Below, one piece after another: positions 25,254 to 34,621 of a stretch of DNA of 64,000 nt (position 1 is its first letter; every line of letters begins with the position of its first letter). Under the pieces are notes generated by a model. It did no database searches and was not told the origin of the DNA. It saw only the letters and a program-made list of their open reading frames with translations. The stretch lies in assembly GCA_040386155.1 (NCBI GenBank), contig JAZKFZ010000003.1, positions 1,054,001-1,118,000 on the forward strand, given 5' to 3'. The position numbers and the translations under genes are program-made. Source of the stretch: M0103 sp040386155. GTDB taxonomy: Bacteria; Bacteroidota; Bacteroidia; Flavobacteriales_D; Crocinitomicaceae.

Positions 25254-25916
25254 ATGGATTCTATAGGAAAAATTACTGAAGAACTAATAAATAAAAGCCC
25301 CTTTCTTAGAGAGGCTATGACTGATGATTTAATTAATATTTCGGCGCTTGCTCGAAAATTGAAATCAGAAATTGAAGCAAAAGTAGGAAAAGAGGTGAAG
25401 GAAGGTGCCATTATTATGGCCATCAAAAGAATGACCCCGGGATTGTATCACCGACTCAATGTCAAGATCAAAAATGTAATGGGGGATTTAGGTGATTTCC
25501 TTGTACGAAGTAATTTATGCGATTATACTTTTTCGAATTCACCAACAATCAAACTTCGGCAAACAGAATTGATTCACGAAATCAGTAAAGAAAATGATTC
25601 TTTCTATGCTTTATGTAAAGGAGTGAGTGAAACTACGTTTGTCTTAAACATGAGTCATTCTGGTTTAATTGAAAAGCTTTTTGAAGGAGAACAACTACTA
25701 TCGAACAGCAAAGATTTGGCTTCTGTTACAGTGAAATTACCTGTGGTGAATACTGAAATATATGGGATCTACTATTATATTCTGAAGCATCTAGCTTGGG
25801 AAGGTGTAAATATTATTGAACTGGTTTCTACATCCAATGAGTTTACAATCATCATTCATCAAAATGATGTGGACAAAGCATTTAGAATCTTAATGAATCT
25901 TAAAAGAGGCGATTAA
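25254..25916 (+). CDS. ACT-like regulatory protein, function unknown
   Basis: 220 residues. The N-terminal half (about 1-100) is helical ('LINISALARKLKSEIEAKVG', 'GAIIMAIKRMTPGLYHRLN') and could be a winged-helix-like module. The C-terminal half looks like one or two ACT-type beta-alpha-beta units ('LASVTVKLPVVNTEIYGIYY', 'LAWEGVNIIELVSTSNEFTI', 'IHQNDVDKAFRIL'), close to the regulatory domain of aspartate kinases. No kinase domain is present. Homologues in Bacteroidota are sometimes labelled aspartate kinase for this reason. Its stop codon directly abuts that of the convergent lipoprotein gene. Confidence 0.7.
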   Translation: MDSIGKITEELINKSPFLREAMTDDLINISALARKLKSEIEAKVGKEVKEGAIIMAIKRMTPGLYHRLNVKIKNVMGDLGDFLVRSNLCDYTFSNSPTIKLRQTELIHEISKENDSFYALCKGVSETTFVLNMSHSGLIEKLFEGEQLLSNSKDLASVTVKLPVVNTEIYGIYYYILKHLAWEGVNIIELVSTSNEFTIIIHQNDVDKAFRILMNLKRGD

Positions 25917-26660
25917 TTAAGGCACGTAAATTAATTCACCCTCGTTGTAATCATATAAAATCGGACTTCCATCGGTGATTCCCTTGTAATAGATATCTCC
26001 TTTCCATGAAATTTCTGCTTTCAACTTTGCGCCATCAGCATTTATCTTTAAAGGAGCTGGCGTATATGAAATTACTGAAATAGAATCTTTTACTTCCAGC
26101 CCATAGGTATTACAATAGCCGTTGCTTCGCACTTCAAAACGTGCATAATCGACCGTTCCTCGGTAGGTAAAATCACCCCATCCATTATTAATAATCGTGA
26201 AAACAGAATAGGCGTCAAAATTCAAATCCACGGGGCCGCCTCCATCTTCAATCGCTAATGTAAACCATGTCAAGTTGAGTTTCCCTGTATTGGTAAGTGT
26301 TTCAGAGCCTTCGTAATGAATATTTATTAAGTTAACAAAGTGGATTTCAACTGTCAGCACTTTTTTATAAGTCCTTAAAAAATTGCACTTGTTCTTATTT
26401 TCTATAAAGAGTAAACCATTCGAAACCTTAGCATCTACAAAATTCAATAGATTCTCGCCCCCTTTGATGACGATTTTCTCTACAGTATCTTGCACTAAAA
26501 CATAAGCCAATTGCTCTTTTAAAAACAAACGATTAAAGCTAGGGAGCACAATCTCCTTTTCACCATCACTACCCGTTGACTTAAGACACTTTCTATCCTG
26601 TTCTTTTTTGCAAGAAAGAAGAAAAGCACACGTCAAAATTAGTATGAGTACATTCTTCAT
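25917..26660 (-). CDS. Lipoprotein with GIN/DUF2807-like adhesin domain
   Basis: 247 residues from the ATG that overlaps the upstream gene's stop (ATGA); this start yields a lipoprotein signal ending FLLSCKK. The mature part 'FNRLFLKEQLAYVLVQDTVE' leads into repeated short strands ('VSNGLLFIENKN', 'LTVEIHFVNLINIHYEGSET', 'VDYARFEVRSNGYCNTYGLE'), the right-handed beta-helix pattern of the putative auto-transporter adhesin head GIN domain. The function of this domain is not known. It is translationally coupled to the PagL-like gene, so a shared envelope role is plausible. It ends with no gap against the convergent ACT-like gene. Confidence 0.72.
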   Translation of the reverse strand: MKNVLILILTCAFLLSCKKEQDRKCLKSTGSDGEKEIVLPSFNRLFLKEQLAYVLVQDTVEKIVIKGGENLLNFVDAKVSNGLLFIENKNKCNFLRTYKKVLTVEIHFVNLINIHYEGSETLTNTGKLNLTWFTLAIEDGGGPVDLNFDAYSVFTIINNGWGDFTYRGTVDYARFEVRSNGYCNTYGLEVKDSISVISYTPAPLKINADGAKLKAEISWKGDIYYKGITDGSPILYDYNEGELIYVP

Positions 26661-27769
26661 TTTTTTCGATACCTGAATGAATAACCGACACCCCACTCCA
26701 CGTAATCTGCTTTAGCCCAATGTGATTTCAAGCTTAAATTAATGTTGATGCCATTTTTTAAATAGTAACGCATACCAACTCGGTGGTAAAAAATATCTTC
26801 CGGACTGTATTTATCTTTCACATACACTCCCATCCCAAAAACAAAATGGAATTGGTCTAAAGGTAGTAAATAAGCAGAATACAAGCCTATTTGTAGAATA
26901 TCCCACTGATTTTTCTCTGCTTCTATATGATAATCCATGATGGATTGCTTCAAAATAAAATCAATTCCGTGCTCCATGCCAACTTTAGGCTTAGCCATCC
27001 AACGGGCAGAAGTATTTAGTGCAAAAACTGGATATTTTCTTCCGCCAGTTGGAAATACTTCTTTCACGGAGCCTATTGCTGTGATGTTAAACAACCATTT
27101 TTTCCAAGGCGTAACAGCATCCGCTGTCGTAAATCGAAGAGGCGCTGCAGTATTAATAATTCTCTCAAAACCAACAGATACATACGGCAAATTGATTCCA
27201 AGATTGGGGGTTTTAAATGCACCATTACTGAAGTGAGTCATGTCTAATGCCAAACTCAATGTATTTTTTTCGATTGTAAAACTACTTTTGATCCCAAGTT
27301 GAATCATGGCATTTAAGTGAGTTGAAATGGCAACATCTTTTGGATTGGTAATTGGATCATAAATTTTACTTCCATACCCTAATCCACAGGCCATTTTTCC
27401 CGAAAATTGATAAAACTTTGCTCTTATAATCGGAAAATCGATAAATGCATTTGCGCCAAAAAAATTTCCTAACAATTGACTATTTCCCACCGTTCCAGCA
27501 AAAACTGTTACGCCAAGTGTTGGAAAACTAGTTGCATAATGCCATGACTTTGAGCCATTCATCCGAATGAGCAAACTGATTTCACCTGCATGAGTTGGAC
27601 CATTAGGGACATGTCCCATGATGGCTCGATGCGCAATCAAAAATCCCATCTTGTAACGGCCTTCAAGTCCCCACGTATAATCAGAAAGTTTGTGTTGCGC
27701 GAACGAAACCTGAAGCTGTAAGAGCAAAAGCAAGAGAATACTATTTCTTTTTGACAACATGGAATCCAA
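26657..27769 (-). CDS. Acyloxyacyl hydrolase / PagL-like lipid A 3-O-deacylase
   Basis: 370 residues (a second ATG at residue 4 could be the true start). The signal peptide covers about 8-25, ending VSFAQ. The barrel shows 'LALDMTHFSNGAFKTPNLG' with His179 and Ser181 in the HxSN arrangement of the PagL active site, followed by 'NLPYVSVGF'; these residues support deacylation of lipid A at the outer membrane. It is much longer than the roughly 150-residue proteobacterial PagL, as is common for the Bacteroidota acyloxyacyl hydrolase family. It overlaps the downstream GIN lipoprotein by four bases. Confidence 0.8.
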   Translation of the reverse strand: MDSMLSKRNSILLLLLLQLQVSFAQHKLSDYTWGLEGRYKMGFLIAHRAIMGHVPNGPTHAGEISLLIRMNGSKSWHYATSFPTLGVTVFAGTVGNSQLLGNFFGANAFIDFPIIRAKFYQFSGKMACGLGYGSKIYDPITNPKDVAISTHLNAMIQLGIKSSFTIEKNTLSLALDMTHFSNGAFKTPNLGINLPYVSVGFERIINTAAPLRFTTADAVTPWKKWLFNITAIGSVKEVFPTGGRKYPVFALNTSARWMAKPKVGMEHGIDFILKQSIMDYHIEAEKNQWDILQIGLYSAYLLPLDQFHFVFGMGVYVKDKYSPEDIFYHRVGMRYYLKNGININLSLKSHWAKADYVEWGVGYSFRYRKK

Positions 27770-27817
27770 AATTACAATTATTAACGAAAGTTACACTGTC
27801 GTTTAGTGTACAAATTT

Positions 27818-27825
27818 TACATTTG
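27818..27825 (+). promoter_or_regulatory. -7 element four bases before mazG
   Basis: TACATTTG, a full match, then CATC and the ATG at 27830. It predicts a leaderless mazG transcript and decides between the ATG and an upstream GTG at 27806, which lies before the promoter. Confidence 0.6.
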
Positions 27826-27829
27826 CATC

Positions 27830-28597
27830 ATGGATAAACGACTGGAAGCCTTCGAACGTTTGCTGAATATCATGGATGACCTTAGGGAAAAATGTCCATG
27901 GGATCAAAAACAAACCTTTTCTACCCTTAGACCTCTTACAATTGAAGAAACGTATGAATTAGCTGACGCGATTTCTGACAATGATATTGAAGGCATCAAA
28001 GGTGAGATTGGTGATCTTTTTCTACATATGGTGTTTTATAGCAAATTAGGAAGTGAAATAGGTGCGTTTGATGTTAGCTCTGTTTTACACGCCATTTGTG
28101 ACAAATTAGTGCATCGGCATCCTCACATTTATGGTGACGTAAAAGCTGAAACAGAAGATGAAGTGAAAGCCAACTGGGAAAAACTAAAGCTGAAGGAAGG
28201 AAAAAAATCGGTACTTGAAGGAGTTCCAAAAAGTCTACCCGCATTGGTGAAGGCTGCAAGAATTCAAGAAAAAGTAAAGGGCGTGGGCTTTGAATGGGAT
28301 ACGAAAGAAGATGTTTGGAAAAAAGTAGAAGAAGAACTGAATGAATTTAAGGCAGAAGTTGAAGCAAATACCAATCAACAAGAAGAAGAATTTGGCGACC
28401 TTCTATTTTCTTTGATCAATTATGCCCGTTTTCTCGATATCAATCCTGACAATGCACTTGCTAAAACGAATCAAAAATTTATTAATCGCTTCCAACGAAT
28501 GGAGGAATTAACGGCAAATGATGGTAAAATTTTATCAGACATGACACTTGAGCACATGGATGAATATTGGGAAATTGCTAAAAAACAGTTGAAATAA
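27830..28597 (+). CDS. mazG: MazG nucleoside triphosphate pyrophosphohydrolase
   Basis: 255 residues from the ATG at 27830 (MDKRLEAFERLLNIMDDL), the normal N-terminus. The first MazG domain has 'CPWDQKQTFSTLRPLTIEE' and the metal-binding EExxE..D cluster (Glu39, Glu40, Glu43, Asp46) plus 'GEIGDLFLHMVFYSKLG'. The second domain has 'VGFEWDTKEDVWKKVEEEL' and 'EEEFGDLLFSLINYAR'. It hydrolyses NTPs to NMP and pyrophosphate and helps clear aberrant nucleotides. Length and both domains are complete. Confidence 0.93.
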   Translation: MDKRLEAFERLLNIMDDLREKCPWDQKQTFSTLRPLTIEETYELADAISDNDIEGIKGEIGDLFLHMVFYSKLGSEIGAFDVSSVLHAICDKLVHRHPHIYGDVKAETEDEVKANWEKLKLKEGKKSVLEGVPKSLPALVKAARIQEKVKGVGFEWDTKEDVWKKVEEELNEFKAEVEANTNQQEEEFGDLLFSLINYARFLDINPDNALAKTNQKFINRFQRMEELTANDGKILSDMTLEHMDEYWEIAKKQLK

Positions 28598-28703
28598 TAA
28601 ACAATTGACGCAATCTTTCCTCAAGATTCGATACCGATTAATCAACAATTAATACGCTTCACGACATTTCACAAAAAACAAGTATTTTTTAGATAAAATG
28701 CGC

Positions 28704-28711
28704 TATCTTCG
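28704..28711 (+). promoter_or_regulatory. Possible -7 element for the TonB receptor
   Basis: TATCTTCG, one mismatch from TAnnTTTG, 20 bases before the ATG at 28732. Confidence 0.35.
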
Positions 28712-28731
28712 TAACCTTTAAGACGCGAACT

Positions 28732-31077
28732 ATGCAATCTAGAAAATTACTTACTCTTCTCCTACTTGTTTTTTCATCACAATTCCTTTTTGCTCAGGAC
28801 TATACAATTCGTGGATTTATTCACGACAAAGAGTCGAGTGAACCAGTACCGTATCAAAAAGTGCGTTTAGCAACATTAGATAGCACAACTCTAACTGGTG
28901 CTATTACAGATAATGATGGATTTTTCTCGATCCCGAAAATTTCAAAAGGGAGTTACCTTGTAATTATTGAGAATGGCGAATATGATATCTTCATTCAGAA
29001 AGTAGATGTTACCCAAGTGAAAGGAATTACAGACCTGAAAATCATTTTGAAGAAAACTGAAGGTGTCAATAAAATGAATGAAGTTGAGGTAACTGCTGAG
29101 CAAAAGCAAAAAGAAACCGAAATTTTAATTGGTAAACTTACTTTCGACAGAAAAGGATTGGAGCGCATTCCAAGTGTTGGAGCTGAAAACGATATTGTTG
29201 GAGCTTTAAGTGTTACTCCAGGAATTATTACAACTGGTGACCAAGGAGGACAATTATATGTTCGAGGAGGAACGCCAATTCAAAATAAAGTATTGCTCGA
29301 TGGAATGACCATTTACAATCCCTTCCACTCTATTGGATTTTTCTCTGTCTTCGAAACAGAATTAGTGAAAAATATTGATGTGTACACAGGTGGTTTTGAC
29401 GCGCAGTATGGTGGTAGAATTTCTTCAATAATGGATATTTCTTATCGTGATGGAAATAGAAACAAATTTTCTGGTAAAGTTTCTGCCTCACCATTTTTAG
29501 CAAAATTGGTGCTTGAAGGACCATTATCAAAACCAAAAAATGGAAATGCTAGTCCAGGTTCATTTGTCTTTTCCGCAAAACATAGTTTGTTAGACTATAC
29601 CTCTAATAGTTTATATCGAAAAGTAAATGAAGGAAATGGTTTACCGTTCAACTTCACCGATGTCTACGGGAAAGTCACTTTCAATAGTGATGGAGGTTCT
29701 AAAGTAAGTGTATTTGGATTCCACAATAGAGACAGTGTTAATTATGGCGTTGCTGACATCAATTGGCAAGCTTCTGGTGGTGGATTAAACTTCGTGTTGG
29801 TTCCTAGCAGTTCCCCAATTTTCATTAGAGGTCACGTAAATGGTAGTGCCTACCAAACAACATTTAACGAAGAAGCACAAGAGCCTCGCTCATCATTGAT
29901 TGGTGGATTTGAATTAGGCTTTGACTTTACTTACTTCTTGAAAAATGAAGGTGAGTTAAACTATGGAATATCATTCAACGGATTTCAAACTACATTCACT
30001 ACATTCAATGAGGCAAAACGAAAAATTGAAAACAGTAATTTCTCCACAGAGATTGGTGCCTATTTCGATTATAAATTAATTAAAGGTCGTTGGGTAATAT
30101 TGCCAAGCATCCGAGCGCAAGTGTATGCATCACTCGGAACAATTTCTCCTGAGCCTAGAATTGGGATTAAATTCAATGCTACAGAAAAAATTCGTTTGAA
30201 ACTATCTGGAGGTCGCTATTCTCAAAACTTCACCTCAGCATCGTCTGATAAAGACGTAGTGAACTTATTCAATGGTTTATTGTCGGCACCTTCAAACGTT
30301 CAAAATACCTTTGTAAACCAATACTTGAACGAAAAACAACCGAAGAATGGTATTCAATACGCTTGGCATGCGATTATTGGTGCTGAATATGACTTGAATA
30401 AATATTTTACATTAAACGTGGAAGGGTACTACAAATACTTCTCTCAATTAAGTAACATCAATCAGAACAAATTGTACGAAGACATCGCAGCATTTTCTTA
30501 TGTAGATGATGTGTACAAAAAAGATTTCATCATCGAATCTGGAAGTTCATACGGTGCTGACTTATTGTTGAAATTTACAAAAGATCGTTTGTTCCTTTGG
30601 GGAGTTTATTCATATGGTTATTCAACTAGATGGGATGGCTTTTCAGAGTATTTCCCTGTGTTTGATAGACGTCACAACATCAACTTAGTTGGAAGTTATA
30701 TGTTTGGTAAGAAAAAAGATCTTGAATTGAATATTCGTTGGAATTTAGGCACCGGTTTACCGTTCACTCCTACTGCAGGATTCTACCAAGGAGAGCCGTT
30801 CAATGACGGAGTTGAAACAGATGTTACTACATCCAACCCTGGAAGTGTATCTACTTTGTTAGGAACCTTCAATAGTAAACGATTGCCAGCGTACCATCGC
30901 TTGGATATCACAGTGAAAAAGCAATTTATTTTCAAGAATAAATCAATCTTCGAATTGGTAGCAAGTGTTACAAACGCCTACAATCGAAAGAATATCTTCT
31001 ACGTGAATCGTGTAACTGGAAAAACGATCTATCAGTTCCCAATTCTTCCAAGTTTTGGTTTGAGCTATAAGTGGTAA
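28732..31077 (+). CDS. TonB-dependent receptor with carboxypeptidase-like regulatory N-domain
   Basis: 781 residues. Signal peptide (about 1-22, ending FLFAQ), then a CarboxypepD_reg-like domain of about 95 residues ('TIRGFIHDKESSEPVPYQKV', 'TDNDGFFSIPKISKGSYLV'). A plug domain follows with 'GGQLYVRGGTPIQNKVLLDG' and 'VYTGGFDAQYGGRISSIMDI', then a 22-strand-like barrel ending 'PILPSFGLSYKW'. This is the SusC-like/CirA-like layout frequent in Bacteroidota, but no susD homologue follows, so it is more likely a stand-alone receptor. Substrate unknown. Confidence 0.88.
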   Translation: MQSRKLLTLLLLVFSSQFLFAQDYTIRGFIHDKESSEPVPYQKVRLATLDSTTLTGAITDNDGFFSIPKISKGSYLVIIENGEYDIFIQKVDVTQVKGITDLKIILKKTEGVNKMNEVEVTAEQKQKETEILIGKLTFDRKGLERIPSVGAENDIVGALSVTPGIITTGDQGGQLYVRGGTPIQNKVLLDGMTIYNPFHSIGFFSVFETELVKNIDVYTGGFDAQYGGRISSIMDISYRDGNRNKFSGKVSASPFLAKLVLEGPLSKPKNGNASPGSFVFSAKHSLLDYTSNSLYRKVNEGNGLPFNFTDVYGKVTFNSDGGSKVSVFGFHNRDSVNYGVADINWQASGGGLNFVLVPSSSPIFIRGHVNGSAYQTTFNEEAQEPRSSLIGGFELGFDFTYFLKNEGELNYGISFNGFQTTFTTFNEAKRKIENSNFSTEIGAYFDYKLIKGRWVILPSIRAQVYASLGTISPEPRIGIKFNATEKIRLKLSGGRYSQNFTSASSDKDVVNLFNGLLSAPSNVQNTFVNQYLNEKQPKNGIQYAWHAIIGAEYDLNKYFTLNVEGYYKYFSQLSNINQNKLYEDIAAFSYVDDVYKKDFIIESGSSYGADLLLKFTKDRLFLWGVYSYGYSTRWDGFSEYFPVFDRRHNINLVGSYMFGKKKDLELNIRWNLGTGLPFTPTAGFYQGEPFNDGVETDVTTSNPGSVSTLLGTFNSKRLPAYHRLDITVKKQFIFKNKSIFELVASVTNAYNRKNIFYVNRVTGKTIYQFPILPSFGLSYKW

Positions 31078-31165
31078 TTTTATTGATCAAGCAGCCTCCG
31101 TTTTTAGGGCAGATACAATAAGAAGACAATTTTGTAAATCGATGCTAGAAGAGATCCATCTAAAA

Positions 31166-32860
31166 TTATGATATCCAATCTCTCAGCGCTTTGATTTGCT
31201 GATGATCTGGTTTTTCAATGCCAACTATTTGATACTCGTTGTAGAAACTGCGTTGAACTTCAGGGAGTTGAATTTCAAGTAATTTACCACTTCGCAGAAC
31301 AGTCAAGATTTTCAAATCATCATCGAAATAGGTCAGCCACTTGTCCAAATCATTGTTCACCAAACAGCTATTCACAGCAATAATTTCATCGTTGATGGTC
31401 AACATTGCCATATCTGCTGGACTTCCCGGATAGATGCTCACCACTTTCTGCAGGTATTTGAATCCTAATCGGCCTGCACTGTAGGATGCATTTGGCTTAT
31501 CAATCAATTCCAGTCCTAAAAGATCTAAGGCCTCTGTTAAGATACTTGCCAACGAATGCGTACCATGGAAATAGTTATCAAAAAGTTCATCGACATAATC
31601 TCCAATAAAATTGCGCAATTCATTTTTGTAGTCTGTTTCAGAAACACCTTTTCCTTTCAATGCATAATTGAAGTACAAATTCTTCATCACCCTATCCAAC
31701 GAATACTTGTATCCACTTCCTTTCCACACTAAAACGTCCGTAACGAAAGCTAATAAACAACCTTCTGTATAAATGGAAACTTTTCGTCCCGGTGCTCCAG
31801 GAACATAGCCATCTAACCAGGTATCAAAAGATGAATCTCCTACAGAATAGTTAAAACGACCGAAATTATCAAAGTGCTTTTGAAATTGAGTCACAAGCTC
31901 CACCAAATATTGATCGAGTGAAAAAACACCACTTTTTAATAAAAAGAGATCTCCCATGTAAGTAGTAACCCCTTCGCAGAGGTACCCCATGCGCGAGTAA
32001 TTCTCCTTTTGAAAATCGTATGGATACATTTCAATGGGACGTATTGCCTTCACATTCCAAGTGTGATATAACTCATGAGAGGAAATGCCCAGCAACTCCT
32101 TGTACAAGCTGCCAAAAACTTCGTATGAAGGTCCAAGCAATATTACGGTAGATTTACAATGTTCAACGCCATGATAGGCCTTGAAAGGAAGTATCTGAAA
32201 TATAAAATGGTATTCATCCGTCGGAAATTCATTGAATTTCTCAATTTGTTTCTTCGTAAATGCCTCAAAATCGGGAATCATCTTGTTCCAATCAGGTTTA
32301 CATTCACCTTGAAACCAAATATGAAACAAGGTCGTTGCCACTGTATAGGTCCTGTACTGTAAAGTTGGAGAACACAGAAATGGAGCATCAGCTAATTCAT
32401 CGAAAGAACTCGCGAACATGGTTTTATCGTCCAATTTCATTGAACTTGCAATCGTCCAAGCATCAGGAATATCGAGCGTCACAGAAAGCGGCTGACTAGC
32501 ACTTTCATCAGTGTACACACAACAATTGACTGGATTTACATACAATTGTTCGCTAGACAAAAAAGAAGATCCAGCATTTAATTCAGCAGCATAGTAGAAA
32601 TAATCAACTAAAATTTTGGAAACACCATCCGTATCTACTTCCCAAGAATCTTTTGTAGTTTTAGTAAACGAAAGTAAATTTCCATTTTCGTTGACAACTT
32701 TGAATCCTTTTACATTCTTTGCAAAATTACCCAATTCATAACGACCTGGTCGCCAAGCAGGAATCCGAACAATTGTTACTTTTTGTGTAACTTCAAAAGT
32801 AACTTGAATACGAATGTATTGCTGCTGAGGGTTTTCTATTGAAAATAAGTAATTCGTCAT
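31166..32860 (-). CDS. M61 family glycyl aminopeptidase-like metallopeptidase with PDZ domain
   Basis: 564 residues. The N-terminal beta domain begins 'YIRIQVTFEV' and 'RIPAWRPGRYELGNFAKNV', an M61 hallmark. The zinc site is 'SSHELYHTWNVKAIRP' (HExxH: His262, Glu263, His266) with the third ligand in 'CEGVTTY' (Glu296). A PDZ domain occupies about 470-545 ('IYPGSPADMAMLTINDEI'). No signal peptide is evident, so it is probably cytoplasmic. It starts six bases after the ABC-F stop and may be co-transcribed with it. Its natural substrate is unknown. Confidence 0.88.
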   Translation of the reverse strand: MTNYLFSIENPQQQYIRIQVTFEVTQKVTIVRIPAWRPGRYELGNFAKNVKGFKVVNENGNLLSFTKTTKDSWEVDTDGVSKILVDYFYYAAELNAGSSFLSSEQLYVNPVNCCVYTDESASQPLSVTLDIPDAWTIASSMKLDDKTMFASSFDELADAPFLCSPTLQYRTYTVATTLFHIWFQGECKPDWNKMIPDFEAFTKKQIEKFNEFPTDEYHFIFQILPFKAYHGVEHCKSTVILLGPSYEVFGSLYKELLGISSHELYHTWNVKAIRPIEMYPYDFQKENYSRMGYLCEGVTTYMGDLFLLKSGVFSLDQYLVELVTQFQKHFDNFGRFNYSVGDSSFDTWLDGYVPGAPGRKVSIYTEGCLLAFVTDVLVWKGSGYKYSLDRVMKNLYFNYALKGKGVSETDYKNELRNFIGDYVDELFDNYFHGTHSLASILTEALDLLGLELIDKPNASYSAGRLGFKYLQKVVSIYPGSPADMAMLTINDEIIAVNSCLVNNDLDKWLTYFDDDLKILTVLRSGKLLEIQLPEVQRSFYNEYQIVGIEKPDHQQIKALRDWIS

Positions 32861-32866
32861 CTAGAA

Positions 32867-34489
32867 TTAAGCGTACAACTCTTCTTGCAATTGAGAAATT
32901 TTTGAGTCTGCCAAATAATCGTCGTACGACATCATTTTATCAATTATTCCATTTGGTGTCAGCTCAATAATACGATTTGCCACCGTATTTACTAATTCGT
33001 GGTCATGTGATGTAAACATCAATGTTCCTTGATATTCGCTCATACCATTATTCAAGGCAGTGATGGATTCTAGGTCTAAGTGATTGGTTGGTTCATCCAT
33101 CAACAAAAGATTTGCTTTCGCAAACATCATTTTAGACAACATACAACGTACTTTTTCACCTCCAGAAAGGACATTTGCTGTTTTCAAAGCCTCTTCTCCT
33201 GTAAATAACATTCTTCCTAAGAAGGTTCTTAAGTACACCTCTTCTTTTTCTTCATCCGTTTGAGCGAATTGACGCAGCCAATGAATCAAAGGCAACTTTT
33301 CCACAAAATAGGAATGATTATCATTTGGAAGGTATGCTGTATTTATAGTAGTTCCGTAGGTAAAATCACCAGTGTCAGGCTTCATATTACCACTTAAAAT
33401 CTCAAAGAAAGCAGTTAACGCCATTGAATTTTTAGAAATAAAGGCAATTTTGTCACCCTTGTTAACAATTAAATTCAATCCTTGGAACAATGGTTTTCCT
33501 TCTGCATTTTTACTTAAGTTTTCAATGCTCAAGATTTGATTACCTGCATCACGGTCTTGATGAAAAGTAATTCCTGGGTATTTTCTACTTGAAGGTTGAA
33601 TTTCCTCAATATTCAAGTTGTCGAGCATTTTACGTCGACTTGTTGCTTGCTTCGATTTAGAGGCATTGGCAGAGAAGCGAGAAATGAAATCCTGCAATTC
33701 CTTTTTCTTCTCTTCTGCTTTCTTATTTTTATCTGAACGTTGACGTAAAGCTAACTGAGAAGACTGGTACCAAAACGAGTAATTACCTGTAAACATGTTC
33801 AATTTACTGTAATCGATGTCACAAATATGCGTACAAACGGTATCTAAAAAGTGACGGTCATGCGATACAACAATCACTGTATTTCTAAAATCTAAAAGGA
33901 AATCTTCTAACCAACCGATTGTTTTTAAATCAAGGTCATTGGTAGGCTCATCGAGTACTAGCACATCTGGGTTTCCAAATAAAGCTTGTGCAATCAATAC
34001 ACGTACTTTTAAATCATTGGGAAGCTCTTCCATTTTGAGGTAGTGCTTGGATTCTTCGATACCAAGATTACTTAACATCGTTGCCGCATCGGTTTCTGCG
34101 TTCCAACCTTCTAAGTCTGCAAACTCACCTTCTAACTCAGCTGTGCGCATACCGTCTGCGTCTGAAAAATCAGGTTTAGCATACAAAGCATCTTTTTCTT
34201 GCATGATTTCAAACAAGCGTTTGTGCCCCATGATGACTGTTTGCAAGACTTCAAATTGATCGAATTCAAAGTGATTTTGCTTCAATACTGCCAAACGTTT
34301 TCCTGGCTCCAATTCAACGCGACCAGTTGTAGGATCTTGATCGCCCGTTAAGATTTTTAAAAATGTTGATTTTCCAGCACCATTTGCTCCAATAACGCCG
34401 TAGCAGTTACCTTGTACAAATTTCACATTCACTTCATCGAAAAGAATTCGCTTTCCAAATTGAAGCGACAAATTATTAACAGCAATCAT
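32867..34489 (-). CDS. ABC-F family ATPase with one degenerate ATP site
   Basis: 540 residues, two ABC domains and no membrane part. NBD1: Walker A 'GANGAGKS' (34-41), Walker B 'DVLVLDEPTNDLDL', but its signature position reads LPNDLKVRV (156-164). NBD2: the Walker A position reads ISKNSMAL (351-358) without the Gly/Lys pattern, while the signature LSGGEKVR (441-448) and Walker B 'LLLMDEPTNHLDL' are normal. The linker (about 250-300) is Lys-rich and helical, as expected for a ribosome E-site ABC-F protein. It most resembles the YbiT-like branch. The intact Walker A and intact signature would form one functional site, the two degenerate motifs the other. Confidence 0.9.
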   Translation of the reverse strand: MIAVNNLSLQFGKRILFDEVNVKFVQGNCYGVIGANGAGKSTFLKILTGDQDPTTGRVELEPGKRLAVLKQNHFEFDQFEVLQTVIMGHKRLFEIMQEKDALYAKPDFSDADGMRTAELEGEFADLEGWNAETDAATMLSNLGIEESKHYLKMEELPNDLKVRVLIAQALFGNPDVLVLDEPTNDLDLKTIGWLEDFLLDFRNTVIVVSHDRHFLDTVCTHICDIDYSKLNMFTGNYSFWYQSSQLALRQRSDKNKKAEEKKKELQDFISRFSANASKSKQATSRRKMLDNLNIEEIQPSSRKYPGITFHQDRDAGNQILSIENLSKNAEGKPLFQGLNLIVNKGDKIAFISKNSMALTAFFEILSGNMKPDTGDFTYGTTINTAYLPNDNHSYFVEKLPLIHWLRQFAQTDEEKEEVYLRTFLGRMLFTGEEALKTANVLSGGEKVRCMLSKMMFAKANLLLMDEPTNHLDLESITALNNGMSEYQGTLMFTSHDHELVNTVANRIIELTPNGIIDKMMSYDDYLADSKISQLQEELYA

Positions 34490-34509
34490 ACCCTACTTAA
34501 ATTAAGATG

Positions 34510-34517
34510 CAAAGATA
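34510..34517 (-). promoter_or_regulatory. -7 element for the ABC-F gene
   Basis: TATCTTTG on the minus strand, a full match, with a leader of about 20 bases to the ATG at 34489. Confidence 0.5.
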
Positions 34518-34621
34518 CGAAATCAAGCGTAGTAATAAAAATTGGTAGTGGCGAAAAACAACGCAGAAACGAAAAATAAAATGATTGTGGGCGTAAATGT
34601 ACAACGATTGGTAATGAAAAT

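Noticed and set aside
28732..31077. The TonB receptor as part of a SusCD polysaccharide locus
   Set aside because: No susD lipoprotein, glycoside hydrolase or regulator lies next to it; a stand-alone receptor is more likely.
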